A DNA stretch of 64,000 nucleotides from Seriola aureovittata (GCF_021018895.1 NC_079379.1:22500276-22564275); one strand, 5' to 3'; shown: positions 1 to 14,273, counted from the first letter of the stretch. Notes: generated by a model not told the origin, from the sequence alone. Translations and numbers: made by a program.

Positions 1-317
1 TTATAGAACTGGCGCATTATGTATTCTGACCACCTCTGACCGCTAAGTTCTGATGTTTAACATTGACTTTATGATCGTATCAATGAGAGATGGTTGAAGT
101 GAATCTTATATATTTGGGGAATTATATAACAGTGACTGACGGCCTGACTTAGAAGAGCTGAAGAAAACACACTGAAACTATGACTCATGATAAAATAAAA
201 TAAAAACTTTTATCTTGATTTGATTTAATTTATTTTACCCAGTTTGAGTTGTATACTCTTCTGTGCATTATCCCCAGACAGTGGTGGGAGTGCTTTACTT
301 GAGTAACAGCAGCAGGT

Positions 318-548
318 TATTATGACCCATAATTACATTTTGTTGCTAGGCGACATCTAGTGGCCGTAGTAATTATGACAGGAGCAAGTTCATGTCAGGA
401 GGAGGCTGTGATGGATGGATGGGAAGCCATGAGCGTTCAACAAAAATAACCACATTGTATTATTGTAACCATGACAACAAAGATTGTCTTACTTTTCGAG
501 GGAGTACTCATCTTAACACTTTTTAATCATTATCTTTTCCTAAACTTA
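318..548 (+). repeat. Dispersed repeat family A, copy 1
   Basis: Two blocks match copies at 12266-12540 and, reversed, 29985-30292. The first begins TTATTATGACCCATAATTAC and includes GGCGACATCTAGTGGC and TATGACAGGA. The second reads TATTATTGTAACCATGACAA. I recognise this pattern from intergenic and intronic fish sequence but cannot name the family. No terminal repeats or target duplication are clear. Identity between copies looks modest, so the copies are old. Confidence 0.6.
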
Positions 549-2691
549 ACCAAGAATGACTGTTATCATAGCGAACCACAGCGACGATCGGTATGCCGCT
601 CTCGGTACAGTCGCGTGTTAATTGTGGTAACCATGACAACCAAGGTCCGCCACACACGCTGCCATTGGGGCGCTCTTTCAGGCTCTTTCCACCCAACTCT
701 TCACCTTCGTCCTGATCGTGTTCGCTCCCGCAGCTACTGCAGGAATCACAGCTAATTCTAGCTTGAAGCGTCAGCACAAGAGAGAAGCGGTGGACCGGAA
801 GTACATTCACAAATTGATTGACAGCTTGAAGGTCACACCCCTGACTTTGGCCTTCTGTGATTGGTTAGAAGGGAAACACTGCTGCAGCCTGGGTCAAACA
901 AACCTTTGGCAGCACCTCTCCACATTAAGGAGGTATATAAAGAATATTAGAAACAAGACCAAGTCAAAAACTGGTATAAGTGTCGTATTTTGCCCAGTGT
1001 CAGCTGGTCTCAGCCTCCTCTCTGTGCTCTCATATACAGTATTTTAATACAGTCAAATTCCCAATGAAGCTGTTCTCATTTACATATTTTTCTTTGTGTT
1101 GTCAGACAGAATTGGACAAGTACGAAGTAGTCACTGAAATGGGGCACGTTAGGACGACATGTTAACTTGCGGTGACTTCCAAGCATTTCACCGGGGAATA
1201 TCGGCGACTGTCTTCTACAGAAAGTCAAAAAAGTGACAAATGTGCTGAGTTGGCAAAACTTAACTTCACTTAAAATACTTGTCCTTGGATTATTTCTACA
1301 ATTTAATGTTTTAAGACAATCACCACAATGACTGAAAGGTCCAGACTCTAATCTATCAGTATAAATGTCCACTTTCATGCAACTGTTGTTCTTGCTTACA
1401 GTCTGGCAAAGTGCTTGTGTTCCTCAGGCAGAGCAGTGGGTGGTAAATAGATAACTAACATGGGACCTTGAGATCAAAATCTCTTTTAAGAGGCTCCTGA
1501 AAATGTCAAAATGGCTGCACAATTGTGCTTCTCTCTGGCAGACATTAATTTATTCTCTGGAGCAAAGCAAAAAAAAAAAAAAAAGAGCAGGGCAAAGATA
1601 GGAGCACGGTGGATTCAACCAGCAGTCATTAAGCAGTGAGTCCACTGTGGGTATGATAGCACATGTAGTAAATCAAAGGCTGACCCGGCTGTGCAGCGTG
1701 TACAGCTGGAGGAAAATCTGCTCTAAGTCAGCTCAATACACGATGTTACAAGACACACACAGGTAGTGTTTTTGGGGAAGCCAATTTGAAAACTGCCGCT
1801 GGTGAAGCTACAAGCCAGTTTAGGTTGGAAGTAGTTTATTTACAAGCAGCAAGCTACAGTACAAGTTACTCATGTACTGACGACATTTTACCTCAAGACC
1901 ACAAGTGACAGTGCTAGGATAATTGGTTACTGCCAAAACATTGCGTACGTTCTTTCCTAAAGTGGAAACATTGGTTATGCAAATGTTATGAGTTGGTTCA
2001 TCAAGATGAAGAGCTGGCGGCACTATTTTCTCAGTCTGTTCCATTCAAGCGTTGCAGAGGAAGAGGCCACAGTGAAACACATGTGCCAGTCAAACCTCAA
2101 ATGTGTAGAAAACATGAGGCTGAAGTGGCATTTCCGTCTCCTCACTGCTCCACACAGACCTGCTTCTATCTGCTGCTATTTTTCTTCTTGTCAGTGGATG
2201 TTTAGGTCACACGATATTTTAAAGATTTCTGTGCGCAAAGTGAAAATGCACATAAAAACAGGTGGATGGAAACCCGCCTAATGGGAAAACCATCGCACCA
2301 AGCTAATCCATAAAACACAGGGGTAAATCAAACTGTGTCTCCAATGCAGCTTTTCTTCTTCTTCTTCTTCTTTTTAGAGATTTCTGAAGTTATCTTTCTT
2401 GCGGACAATAAAAGTTGCAGAATCCTGGTACAATAAGCTTGTTGATCTTAACAGCTCGTGTCTGCACTGGAAAGATTATCTGTAGTGAGCTGAGTGATGA
2501 GCTGCTTGGCTCCGTTTGAAAAGATCCCTTTCCACCCTCTAATTCCCTTCAAATAATAACATTCCACCCCTGCGGAGAAAAGGCCTATGAGTCACCGACG
2601 GTGTACCTCAGCTCGTGGCTAAGGATGCACTGGAGAGACGTGCTGACAGGAATCATAATTTGCCAATTTCCAGTGAAAAGGCAAGCTGAGC

Positions 2692-2719
2692 GAGAGAGAG
2701 AGAGAGAGAGAGAGAGAGG
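2692..2719 (+). repeat. (GA)n microsatellite
   Basis: An uninterrupted GA run of about 28 bp. Confidence 0.95.
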
Positions 2720-3050
2720 CCGAGGTAATCTACAGAAACGAGGAGAGGTACAGAGAGTGCGATGTATGTGCACGTGTGCAGGTATGTAGCTGAAAAACAG
2801 GAAAGAAACTTGGTGTTGGCGGATACAAATTTAGTATTTCCCAAATTTTATTTTGTCTGTGGCAAAGAAACACACTGTGAAAAAGCATCAAAACTAAAGA
2901 TGAGTTCAGGTGAATCAAGCAACAGTGAGGAGGGGGTTACTGCAGCTTTTACAGACTGACGCCCGAGAAACTGAGAAGGAGGAAATGTTGGTGTTACTCT
3001 ACATTATTAGTGGAAACAACTGACTGTTGATGAATAGCTACGTAATTCCT

Positions 3051-3240
3051 ATAGACTGTAAATAAAGATGGACGTAGCATCCATGACGTCTGCAGAAGCT
3101 CAGAGTGGGCTGCTCCTCCGTCACCATCTTGGCAGAGCCTGACTCCGCCTAACTCATAGACTGTATATAAAGATGGACGCTGCCAACAGCTAGCTTCATT
3201 TTTCAGCCCCAGAGTTTTGCCACTTGGTTATTCTCTCAAT
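3051..3240 (+). repeat. Dispersed repeat family B (ATAGACTGTATATAAAGATGGACG type)
   Basis: The motif ATAGACTGTAAATAAAGATG occurs at 3051 and again, as ATAGACTGTATATAAAGATG, at 3156. Between them lie CAGAGTGGGCTGCTC and CACCATCTTGGCAGAGCCTG. A reverse copy of the same block order is at 62599-62767. This motif is widespread in fish introns in my experience. The element class is not known to me. Confidence 0.65.
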
Positions 3241-3687
3241 AACTACACTTACACTAGCGCATGCTCCAGTGTTTAAACAAAATGCAGTGGGTCATTTTTG
3301 ACAGCTGTTTCAACCACATGTACACAAAGAATCACAAGTGGATACTTCCATTAAAAATGTCTTGATTCTATGGATCGACCCTACTTCTCAAAACCTCTGC
3401 CATTCCACGAGACGCCCATAGATGACACCAATAAACTAGCAAATAGACAAACATACAAAGAAGGAAATTTCAGAGGGATATGTCGGATGGCTGAAAGGTG
3501 GGATGTCAATAGATAAGAGTAAAAAGGCTTGCTTTGGGCAACAGCTGTAAAATGTACCTGACATTTAGATCATTGGGGGAAATAACACCAGTGTGTTGCT
3601 TTCATGTCTGAAGAAGAAGAAAGCAATGCTTGAACATCACCAAATCATCAATCATCAGCAAACAAGAAAGATAAACTTTCCACTGAC

Positions 3688-3798
3688 CTCTGGCACTCGC
3701 TGGCATGGAGAACCAGGTCCTGGTTGTTCTTGGCGGTGACAGTGAGCTCATGCTCTGTTGGGTTGAAGATGTCAAGCAGCAGGTAACACTGGCGGGTG
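3688..3798 (-). CDS. trappc9: TRAPPC9 exon (seventh and last found in window)
   Basis: This 111-bp exon follows acceptor CCACAG and ends CCAGAG before donor GTCAGT. It encodes [20 protein letters not shown], then [18 protein letters not shown]. This corresponds to the family stretch [21 protein letters not shown].A.N...L.LHA.ECQRMAIQVDKF. It ends in phase 2 (AG), expecting a following exon that begins G-ATG for Arg-Met. I looked for that next exon (Met-Ala-Ile-Gln-Val-Asp-Lys-Phe) on the minus strand down to position 1 and did not see it, so it should lie to the left of the window. About 210 C-terminal residues of the usual protein are therefore missing here. Confidence 0.95.
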
Positions 3799-3845
3799 CT
3801 GTGGACAGATACACACACAATGATTGGCTACAGAAGGAAATCAGA

Positions 3846-3846
<1 letters not shown>

Positions 3847-3889
<43 letters not shown>
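3847..3889 (+). repeat. (TA)n microsatellite
   Basis: An uninterrupted TA run of 43 bp lying only about 50 bp upstream of the STRQC exon's acceptor in transcript order. Confidence 0.97.
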
Positions 3890-3891
<2 letters not shown>

Positions 3892-6800
3892 ATACGATGT
3901 TTCTGTTTGCACAGGCTCCTACTGATGTGCAGAGCTGTGCGTTTTAAACAAAGGTTTCTTTATACATTATAAACAGACAAATACTACAAAGTTTACAATT
4001 ACTCAGGTCCGACTCAGTCTCTCTTACCCGTCTCCCCATATAATCCATGAATAATGACTTGTCTGTGTGTATGGGAGTTTATTCTTTATGCATGAGGTTA
4101 CAGTCTTTTTCTAAAAATACATAGCCACATACACGCAGCCAGCAAATGCATGAGATCAAGAGAAGACACGGTGTGAAGTACTCATCAGTCCTTGTCAAAA
4201 CATCAAAGGTGGCGGTGCTTTCATCAGGCCCGAAGGCCTGGCTGGAGCAGGCCATCTCCGCATCATCCCAGGCCTGCTTTTCTCATGCAGATCATAAGAG
4301 GGCCAATTTGTGATTTAGATCAAGACAGAAGAGATGATGCTGGATTTTCAAAGAGTTAATTTTAACCCCCAAGTAGGTGTGTGTGTTTTTTTTTTCCTGG
4401 TAATGATGGATGAAAGGAATGGATCTCTTGTAACAGAAACAGAACAGACTGTCCACTGCAGCCAGTGTGCTGTTACATTAATAGTTTCTGGAGGTGTACA
4501 GAGAGAATGTGGCTCTAAATATACACGTAAAGCCAGTATTAAAGATGATATCCTCTATTTTCAAGAGCTTACAGCGGTTGAATATAAATCCATGCACACT
4601 GATAAAATATTACATAATCTGATACAGTACAACTTCATCATTAGCCTTATGAAGCTTGCATTGTTCCATATTTGTTCTGCTTCATCTTAACAAAACATTT
4701 GGTTCATTTTAAGGCCATAATTGGTGTTTTAATACCCTTTAAAAATACATACAAAGATATGTGCATAAATGAAATTAATAAAATAAAGTGAATGAGAATG
4801 AGGTGAAAGATTTGCTTTTAAGAAATGCACATTATAAATATATACACAATATCTGTGAAGTCACTTTAAAGTTCATGAACATTATTCCAACTAATCCTCC
4901 GAAGCATTTACATCAAGTTGCAAACATCACAGACAGAAACATTTGTAAAAACATATGCTTTGTGCAAATTAAATGTTGCCCATCAACCTTATCTGCTCTT
5001 CAGATTACACACCAGCTAGCTCCTTGCCTCTTAAATCCCAGGGTTAATAGATTGCCCAAGACCCTAATAAACTGCCGTGGCAATTAAAGGAGAATATTTT
5101 TTAAGGCCTACCGATGTTTCTTTAATTGTCTCATTGTCTTTGTTGGCGGACGTGATTAACGGGCTGAGTGGGGCGAGGTACTGATTTATAGGACAGGGCG
5201 TTTAGCTGAGGTGATCAATCAGCCCCAGTTAAGAAACAGGCTCATTGTTCATATGCTAAGTACATAAGATAGAGTGAAGAAACAGAGCCGGGGATATGAG
5301 CACAAACGATGTGGATTTGCACCTTTTGATTTGAAGAGTTTGGAGTTAAAAGACCACGGCAGGAACCTGAAATGACACTGAACAGTCGTGGACAAGACGG
5401 TTCGAGAACTGCTGCAGAACAACTGGAGCTGAAGATTACGCTTTTGAATCATTTTGATAAGTATTCTGCTGAGTTACTGCACAAGGCACCGAGATCTAAG
5501 CTAAATAAATAATTCAGAAACGCCAATAGGGTTTCAAACTATTTGTCTCCATTTCTGTCTGTGAATTTTTGAATTCCTCTCTGAGTGCAGAGTGAGGTAG
5601 TGAAGACACAAAGTCATCCCCAGTGTTTGAAAGTTAACACATATTAAACCTTCTTCTTTGCTCATAAGGTACAAAAAAAGAAAAAAATCATCCGTCAATG
5701 AAATATCAATACTTCTGCCTTATGTACACTTAATGAAGCCTAGAATAACTTTGCTTTTGTATAAACACACATTTCCCTGCAAGTTGTGGATGTGAATATG
5801 TGTCAGGGATTGATTTTAAACTTCTACCACCACATGTACCTGCAATATAGGAAGTGAAAATTAATTTTAAGGAGACAGGCACGAACACAGAAGAAGACCT
5901 TTACTACAGACAGATTTTAGGTTCAGCTGGTGGTGTGCCAAAGGAGGAGGTGGGGGGGGGGCAAGCTAATGAATGCCACTCTCTATTTCTGCAAACTCTA
6001 CCACACTAACAAATGAACCATGACGTCAGCACTTTGCTGATTTGAAGAGGACCCTGTTGCAGCTGCTGCAACTCTCATACATTTCTATTCCAGGACCACA
6101 AAAAGACATCAACACAAAAAAGACAAACACCACAGGTCCGTTCAAATCAATCTATCACAGTGTGGTGTGTCACCGACTGGGCATTAGTTTGGACCGGCGC
6201 TGCGGTTATTGTAAGGCAGTGGGCGGTGAAAATGGCACACACCATGGGAGGAGCTCAGAGATCAATGGAGCTGGGCCCACATCTCGGTCAATTCTGCAAA
6301 TCTGCAATCAATAAGTGCTGATTTCGCAGCGCTGCTCTGGCACAAAAACGTGACATATTCCTTGCACACAAAATGTAATGGCCTTAATTAGCCCGGTTGG
6401 ATTTAGAGGACTGCCAATGATGGGCTATTTTTAGCTACAGGAGCCAATATGGGACAGTTGACTTTTATGTCCACATTTTAAGATTTAATAACAAGTTATA
6501 ATTAGCTAAAAACTAATTTGCTAGCTTGTCAGTACGTGCACTATGTCAAATAATAAATTGAAATCAAATCATAAATAGTCACTGTCTAAATGGCCAGTTC
6601 ACCCAAAAAACATATTTTCTCCTTTAACAGTAAATTTGGTTTTATCTGCCCAAATTGTAAGAAACATATCTGGAACAAAAAAGATTTTAATGAACATAAC
6701 TTTCAGTATACATTAGGGTTAGGCGCTAGATCCAAAATTTTATATCTCGATACGGTCCTGTTATTATATTGTTCTCTTTTATGTTTCTGTTTGTTTGTTT

Positions 6801-9800
6801 TGGGGTTTTTTTGTAATATGTAATTATATTATTGTATTTTATGTTTCAGGTAGAAGCGACGCTTTAGCAGCAGTTCAACGTTTTATTTTTCATATGAAAA
6901 GGTAAAATGCACAGTAAGCAAAGAGAAAGTGAAATGAGGGTCAGACTGAGCAGCAGGGCAAACTGAACAACAACACTGCATGTGGCGGGGGAATATTGCG
7001 ATATTCAATATTATCAAATATCAGCCTAGGCCTAGCATACATATGTGAGATAAAATAAGGAAAAGACTATCTGAAGTAGAAGATTCATTAAAATGTTAAA
7101 GATTCAAAAGCAACATGTCTGTCAAGAGACTCTAGACAACAACAGCGATGTCAAAGGTTTTTTTATAGGGCCCATTTATCTGGTGGAAAGCAGGTCCAAT
7201 GAAAACCGTTTACAATGACATCTATAAGTTGGAGAAAGTGGAGAAGAAGCTTTCCTTCATATAGGAGCTGCAAAGTGCTAGAATTACCCACTAAGCTCTA
7301 GATGATACAGAGGATGCACTTCATAAAAACACATCAGAGGATCAGTTCATTTCCCCCAGTAGAGCAATGCATTTTTCCAGGGCAACACAATGTTGAGCAA
7401 ATGGGATTTTAACAGGTCCCTGTAAAGTATGGATCACTGGGTATTTCACACATCCAGGCTCTCCATCACTTTCCTCTAACAGAGCTGTCGCCTTACGTAT
7501 GGCCTAACTCCTGAAGAGGCTCATGCCAGAAGAAGACGGCCATTGAATTGCGCCGTAAACATCACAAGAAAAGGTAAACGAGGACGGTAACGGCAGAGCG
7601 GGGGGAAACACATCTCCTCCTTGGAGAGGGAATTTAACTGGCATTCAACCTTTACTGTGGAAATGGTATATATAGTAGGTATGTTTTTATGTATTAGGGC
7701 CCCAGAAAAACCTTTAGATGCATCGATTCCCTGGTGAAAAGTGTAGGTGAGAAAGCAAGACTGAGACAGAAAAAGCAAGGTCTGGTATATAGCAGGAAAG
7801 GGATGCCGTAAGCAAAAGTATAAAAATATATCCTGAGGCAAAGGGAGCAACAGAGGTGGTAAGGGAGAGGCAAAGAGAGATATAGAGTTAAATAATGAAA
7901 GAAGCAATGAGAGACACAATAGAAGAGAAGCAGGAGAGAAGAAACAGACTGAGATGAAAAGGAAAGGACAGAGGAACAGAGAAACAGCGAGACAGAGAAA
8001 GGACAGTGGACTGTACCGCTGCATTATACGATAAGATGTATCTAATATTTTGTATTACTGCACTATACATTCAAGCTGGGGGCAGAAGCTGAGCAGTAGA
8101 AGTAAAGAGTAGAGTTCAAAGGAGCCAGGTGAAGAGGTAATGAGAGGGCAGAGACAACAGGATGGTGAGAGGCCGGAGAAATGAGAAAGAGAAGGAGAAG
8201 CAGAGATACAGGAATACAGGGACAAAGAGTTTTAATTTGAAAAGGTTACAGGAAGTGTTGACATTGTTTCAACACGTAATGCAGTAAATTTAACAGGGCA
8301 AGTAATAGTGGATCAAAATGAGGCTTCGTACTGAAATACTGCAGCAAACACAGCAGAGATAAATAAAGACCCCGGTCCCGATCGGAGGTTTCTCTGAAGA
8401 ATATAGTCGTTGAAAACTGTTGTGGATGTGCTGTAAACGCCCCCATGATGTCGTTATAGCATCTGTTCACGCCAAATCATTTTGACAGAGCAACGGCCAG
8501 TGGAAAAAGTCCAACACTCATCCGACCGATTGTGTAACTTCATCAATCAAGTCTATCACTCAGTCAGTCAGTAACACTGGTCCCGTTGTTGGGGTCAGCC
8601 AGAAACTGAATAACTTGTGTTAATCTACTGTCCAATTAAAAACCGAGCCTGCTGGCTTCCAGTTACCAAGCTTGGCAGCTATTACAGCCGGCTGGCACAC
8701 GTTACCGGCTTGCTAGCATGTTAGCTGTCAGCTCGACAAGGCAGAGCAGCTCACCAAGCTAACCACCCAAGCTTTCAGCACCACCTATTTCGTGAAGACG
8801 CAATAATGACTTTCACTGTGTCACTTTCTTGTCTGACTGTGCTCCAGTAAACTGGCTCAAAGAGAGTTACAGAGAAAAGGAGAGACAGGCAGAGTGACAG
8901 TGGGGTACAAAGAGTAAAGAGGAGGAAGAGCGAGACTGAGATAGAAAGAAGTATCGCAGTGCAACAGAGTGAAGGAGGCAGCTTCATCTTTCTGAAACTG
9001 GTTTTTTTTCCTGAGGTGCAGTGGCTTTTTATTTGCCAGCACCTGTTGGATACTTTATTGACCTGCCACGCTTTGCAGTTGTAGGGGGAGAGGCACAGTA
9101 AGGGGAAGTGTCACTGACAATCCAGCAGTGCACTGCAATTTTCGTGCAAAGGTGAACCGGATTTTACGCCGACGGTGCACTCAAAGCCACACACAAAAAA
9201 ACCTTCACAGAAAAATCCTTTTTGTTCATGTTTTGCTCGACTGTTTCGGTTTCATCGCGCATTCTTCAACCAGCAGATGTGTCGAACCGCACAGACAAGG
9301 AGAGATTAATAACGGATTCTACCTGCAGCTCTCTTGAACAGCAGCTGGCATGTATGAAGGCCTCCCCCTTCAGCTGATTAACATCCAATACAGCCATCTG
9401 AAGGTGGCAGCTATGTGTTCCATCTACAGTCACTAATTGGAGTGATGGGCATTGTCAACGCCTGATTATACACATCAGAGCCACTGGCTACCTTGATTAA
9501 ATCTTACATAACCACCACCAGCCTATTGATAAATGACAATACAGATTTCTGTGCCGTTCAGAACATCACCATGGCTGCTTGTATTTTGGTAATCTGCACA
9601 GCAGCGCACTTCCTGCAGGGAAAAAGCAGGGATGTTGGAAACTGTCACATCCTTGAAGACATGAAACAATTAAATCTTTAAATTAAAATAAAAGCTTTAC
9701 TGAAAACCACCTGCCCCCGCATTAATCAATATTGTCAGTCAGAAAGAGAGTTACCAGAAAAACATTTGCAGCTGCAGCAGATGTCAACCTGAAACATAAT

Positions 9801-11523
9801 GATTCACATGATCGTCCAGTAGAATAACTGCTGCTTGTGCAAATGAGGACATTTTTTACAGTGCCCTAATAATAAAACAATGTGTGAATCATAATGAGAG
9901 CGATCGGTTTATGCAACCAGTCGAAGGCTTAATTAAAAAGAGCCCATATGCACCGTGTATCTGCTTCCTCCTGACGAGAATATAAGCTTTCTCTTGGGAG
10001 AAGCTTCTCTGAACGTCTCCACTCCATTACTAAACCAGAAGTACGTCACGGGTGGGAGAGCAGTGCTCTTAAAGGGAATGATACCTGCTAGTTTTTTTCC
10101 TCTGGTTTCTGGCTAAATGTATAAATTTAAAAATCTCATGTCATCAGACTAGAGTCATAAATATAATGACTTTAGACTCAACTTGGCAAAAGCTAAAAAA
10201 GACTTGCAACTGGGACTTTCACACCAATGACTCATGAGCTCGAAGATTTAAAAGAATGTTATTTAAAAACTACGAACACGACAAACGTTGCGGATTCTCT
10301 CCCCCGACTCATACTTTGATATTCACCTGAGACAAGACGCCAAATCGACTGCTAATATAGACGTCCACGTGCTGCTATCTGCGGTTTCGGCCAGACTGCG
10401 ATCCAGTTGGTGTCTTGTTTTATAAATTCAATAAACTATAGAAAAATGTACCATGTACCACTGTTACATCATACTTTTATTTTTGCTTTTTGCTAATGTA
10501 AAAGCAGGATTAAGCTTTTGTAGTTAGTTGAGCTCATTTTGAATTAGGGCGACAGCTAATGATTAATGTCACCATGGATTCAGCTGCTGATTATTTCCTC
10601 CATTAATCGACTGAGTCTTTGGATTGGACAGTGGCCCTGAGCGCTCAACACAACACATGCAAACAGACAAAACCCAAACAAATTCAGAAAACGTCTTCAT
10701 CAATTTCGCAACACATTCACAAACGCGCTGCAAGTAGCACAGACGACGACAGAAGTGTTTCCGGGGGACACTAAAAAGTGATGAATCAGGCTGGGACACA
10801 CTCGTTGTTCAATGCTTTATGACTTTTGAAATTTAAAAGCATTGAACAAGTGCACATGGGTGCATTGTAATACATCTATGCAAGTGCGCCCGAGCCGGGT
10901 TCTTCGCTTTTTCTTGTGTCCCCTGGAAACACTTCTGTTATGTTGTTGAGTATTTGCAGCACATTTCTGTATGTGGTTGTGCAGCGAGTAGAAGTGTAGG
11001 AAATAGAAAGAAGTCCAAAGGGAGACTTTAGCAATGTTTGCTTTGTCCCACCAGCAGCCCAAACCTCAAAATCATTGTAACGACATTAAAATTATTAAAG
11101 GAAATACAAGGAAAAGCAGCAAATAATAATATTAATAAAGACTCGGTCCCACCTCTGTTTGATGAAGTAGAAAATGGAGGTGACTATTTCAGTTAAGACG
11201 GTGACATGAGTTTCATTTGCATACTCTGCCACACGCTTACATCACATGGCCAGTAGAGGAAAAAGAGTCGGGATGAAAGAGGTACAGATAAAGTGAACGG
11301 GGGGAGACAGAGAAAACACAACGTGAAGCAAAACAGTGAAAATAAACAGAACGGATAAGCAGGAGGATGAGGGAGACAAAAGTGGAGATAAAATGCTTTT
11401 TTATATTCTCTGTTGCTGTGAGCAGCTGCATGTACTGGGACCTGAGGACAGCACAGCTAAATCACACACTACAAAGAACAAGGAAGAAGACTTTCAAAAA
11501 GTAAATGCATGTGGGGGATTTTT

Positions 11524-11575
<52 letters not shown>
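11524..11575 (+). repeat. (GA)n microsatellite
   Basis: A nearly uninterrupted GA run of about 52 bp with one C. It inflates a chance arginine/glutamate-rich open frame. Confidence 0.95.
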
Positions 11576-11579
<4 letters not shown>

Positions 11580-12265
11580 GAGAAATGGATGGACAGATAA
11601 GCAGAGAGGGAGGTAGGGGGAGGGGAGGAAAGCGAGACAGATAAACACAAAAACAGATCGAAAGGATAAGTTGCTGTATTATTGAGCAATTTCATACAAC
11701 CACTTCCAAATTCTCTTTTAACTCGCAGCCAAGAAATTCAATAGTACTTATCTCAACAAAAGTGTGTTGGAGGACTTTAATGTCTCTCCCCTCCAGAGGG
11801 GAAATCAAAGGAAATTCTAACAAATGATGTACGAATGTGTGAGTACAAAGCACGAGAATATCAACATTAGATCTGTGAACGGCCGTTATTAAATTGTTAA
11901 AAGCACCTAATGTCTGAGCGAGCACTCAGTGTAAGTCATCTCAGCACCGAATGTGAGTCCCTGTGGAGAAGATCTCATGAGTCGGATATATACGCGCACA
12001 CATCGCTGTGGCCTGAGGCGTGCTTTTATTCTTTAAAAAAAGGGTGTTCATGAAAATCCACAGACAGGGTCACAACGCAACAGTGGTCATCCTCAAAACT
12101 CACTTCACACTCACACTCGTGGTTTTAAGGGTTTTGTTTTTTGTTCATTTTGACGAATACTTGCACATATATCACCGCTAACTTATATAGATAATAGTTT
12201 CATATCCGTTCACTAAAGGAAAAGTAGAGATTGTCGTCCTGTACAGAAACGACCCCATAGGTCAA

Positions 12266-12540
12266 ACAGCTTATTACAACCCATAGTTACGTTTTACTGT
12301 TGGGCGACCCCTGGTGGCTGCAGATATTATGACAGGATCAAAGGAGGAAGTTAGGCGATGTAGAATAAAGTCTGCGTCTTTTAACCGTGACCAACCTTAA
12401 CTGTGTGTCTATTATTGTAACCATGACGATAAAGGTCGTCTAATCTCTTAAGTAAGTGCTTTAACTCAAACCCCGATCTTTTCTTAAACCTAGAACCAAG
12501 TAGTTTTAATGCCGAAACCAAGATTTGGTTTGGGTGTTTA
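12266..12540 (+). repeat. Dispersed repeat family A, copy 2
   Basis: This is the best preserved copy. It runs from TTATTACAACCCATAGTTAC through GGCGACCCCTGGTGGC, TATGACAGGATCAAAGGAGG and TATTATTGTAACCATGACGA to AAACCTAGAACCAAGTAG. The same order of blocks appears at 318-548 and, reversed, at 29985-30292. It has no coding capacity. Confidence 0.65.
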
Positions 12541-14093
12541 AACTATTCAAGGACTTTGGAGACTTTAATTTTGGTAATCCAGTTCAAAAATGATAAAATA
12601 CTATGTTATATTGGACACACTATAAATATAAATACTGAGCGTTTTACAGCATATTTATTAGCCTTCAAAGTCAAATTAGTTTTATTTATTTGCCCAAAAT
12701 CCCAAGCACCAAATTTGCCTGAACATACCACACCTTCAATCCTGCGACTTTCCATTTGTACATTTAAAAAAAACAAAAATTTACTTTCTTTTTGTTCCTC
12801 CTGCTCCTGCTGCACCTCGACTGTCTGGAGGATGTAGATCTCTTATGAGGTGGCTTCCATGTTGCTCATGTGCTGAGGTTTTTACTAGTGTTCTTACAGA
12901 GATCAGGCAGGGTCACGAACCACCGGGTGGGCCTGTGAAGCCCACTGAGTCACTAAATGTGATATCGAGCGACAGGAAATAAACTTTTCAGTTTCAACAG
13001 ATTTTAAAATGTTTTGAGATTTGGTTCAGAGCCAATAGAGACTGTACGTCAGTGTGATGAGGCAGGAAAGTGCAGCAGAGGTAAAGGAGAGAGGGGATGG
13101 GAGGTGGGGGGGTGGGGTTGCAATGACAGGGTGACGGTATAGCAGTCAGTGCGGCATATCTATCAGCGCTGAGCCAAGATGGATGGCTTCAACTGCAGAT
13201 ATTATTACAGCTAATGATTCACCTCAAGTGGCCATTACTCGACTACGATCCGTCTCCCCTCGCTTTGAGGTTTTTTTTTCCCTGAGAGTTGGGGAGAGTT
13301 GTGAAGTGAGAACCGGGGAAAACGTGCACGAGAAAGAGAGAATGTGAGAGGATGAGAAAAAGAATGAATATCCATTAAATATCCATTCACATCTGCCACT
13401 ATCTGACCCGTGAGTGACAATACCGTTTCTAAGTCTGGTTTTGAGAGCAGTAATGCCACACCAAGAGCGCTGCTGCAGTGGAAGATCGATATCTACTCGC
13501 CAAATCAGAAGAGAGAGAGAAAAAAAAATAAAAAAATGGCTGCGTTTGTGTTATGTGCAGGAGAAAATGAAGCTGTACCATTGAGATTTATCACCAATTA
13601 TTGCGACGAGAGCGGCTGTGAAGTAGATTTCCCTTCAGCTTGTGTGCTACATCAGCGAGGGTAGAGAGGTATTGCGACTTTATCTGACGATGACGGGGTT
13701 ATGTTACCAAATTAATAACACGAATACATGAAAAATGGCATGCAGGGTTAAAGGCTTATCAGATTATGGTCAGTAAAAAAGAAGCAGCGCTGAGCACAAC
13801 GTGAGCAAAGTTCTGCGCTGTTTCCATTCAGTAAAAACATTACTTTACAAACCCAGTGCGAAGGAAAGTAAATAAACCAAAACAGAGCAATAGTTCACCT
13901 GGTGAGCAAGAGTGATTAAATATGAATGAGGCAGCGCTGTTTGACTGAGTGACTGAAATGGGCCCCTAAAGAACAAACCTTGTAAAAGAAAAATAAGTCT
14001 CCTTCCACAAGCTTATCCAAGTTCCACAATTCACTTTGTGTTATAGCAGTTTCTAGCTACCTGCTCTGTAATCAGGGGGTCCAGTTGTGTACT

Positions 14094-14114
14094 GGGGGGG
14101 GGGGGGGGGGGGGG
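14094..14114 (+). repeat. Poly-G run
   Basis: Twenty-one consecutive G bases. The exact length is prone to assembly error. Confidence 0.9.
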
Positions 14115-14273
14115 CAGTAAAATAATGTGTTTAAGGAACAAAAGGCGTGTCCACACTTGCTATTTGAGCAATATGAGAAATTTTCTATGCGAGACAGAAA
14201 CAAGACTCTAATGTGACGTCGCTCAGTGTATGCTAGATGTGTGAATTTACATGTTCACAATAAAATGTAACTT

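Larger units (their letters stand above)
1..3687 (-). other. trappc9: TRAPPC9 intron, 5' part (continues beyond window)
   Basis: This is intronic sequence downstream of the last exon found. It holds one copy of the dispersed repeat with the VTTATTGTAACCATGAC-type block (318-548), a (GA)n tract at 2692-2719, a CTT-rich run near 2349-2371 and the ATAGACTGTATATAAAGATGGACG-type repeat (3051-3240). Open frames at 471-755 and 523-810 show no recognisable domain. I see no exon, RNA gene or promoter in the rest. Confidence 0.75.

Noticed and set aside
280..305. CAGTGGTGGGAGTGCTTTAC followed by TTGAGTAA as a hAT-type transposon end
   Set aside because: It resembles the end of a common fish hAT-type repeat, but only about 25 bp match and no second end or 8-bp duplication was found.
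1..3687. Search for the next TRAPPC9 exon (Met-Ala-Ile-Gln-Val-Asp-Lys-Phe)
   Set aside because: No minus-strand stretch encoding it with an acceptor was seen; it should lie outside the window.
7521..8024. 167-residue minus-strand open frame rich in Leu, Ser and Phe
   Set aside because: The frame lies over a purine-rich plus-strand region of GAGA-like text, which yields Leu/Ser/Pro on the other strand. No family, signal peptide pattern or splice context supports it.
11336..11644. Arg/Glu-rich open frame of 102 residues
   Set aside because: It is driven by the (GA)n tract at 11524-11575, with no domain and no coding-like flanks.
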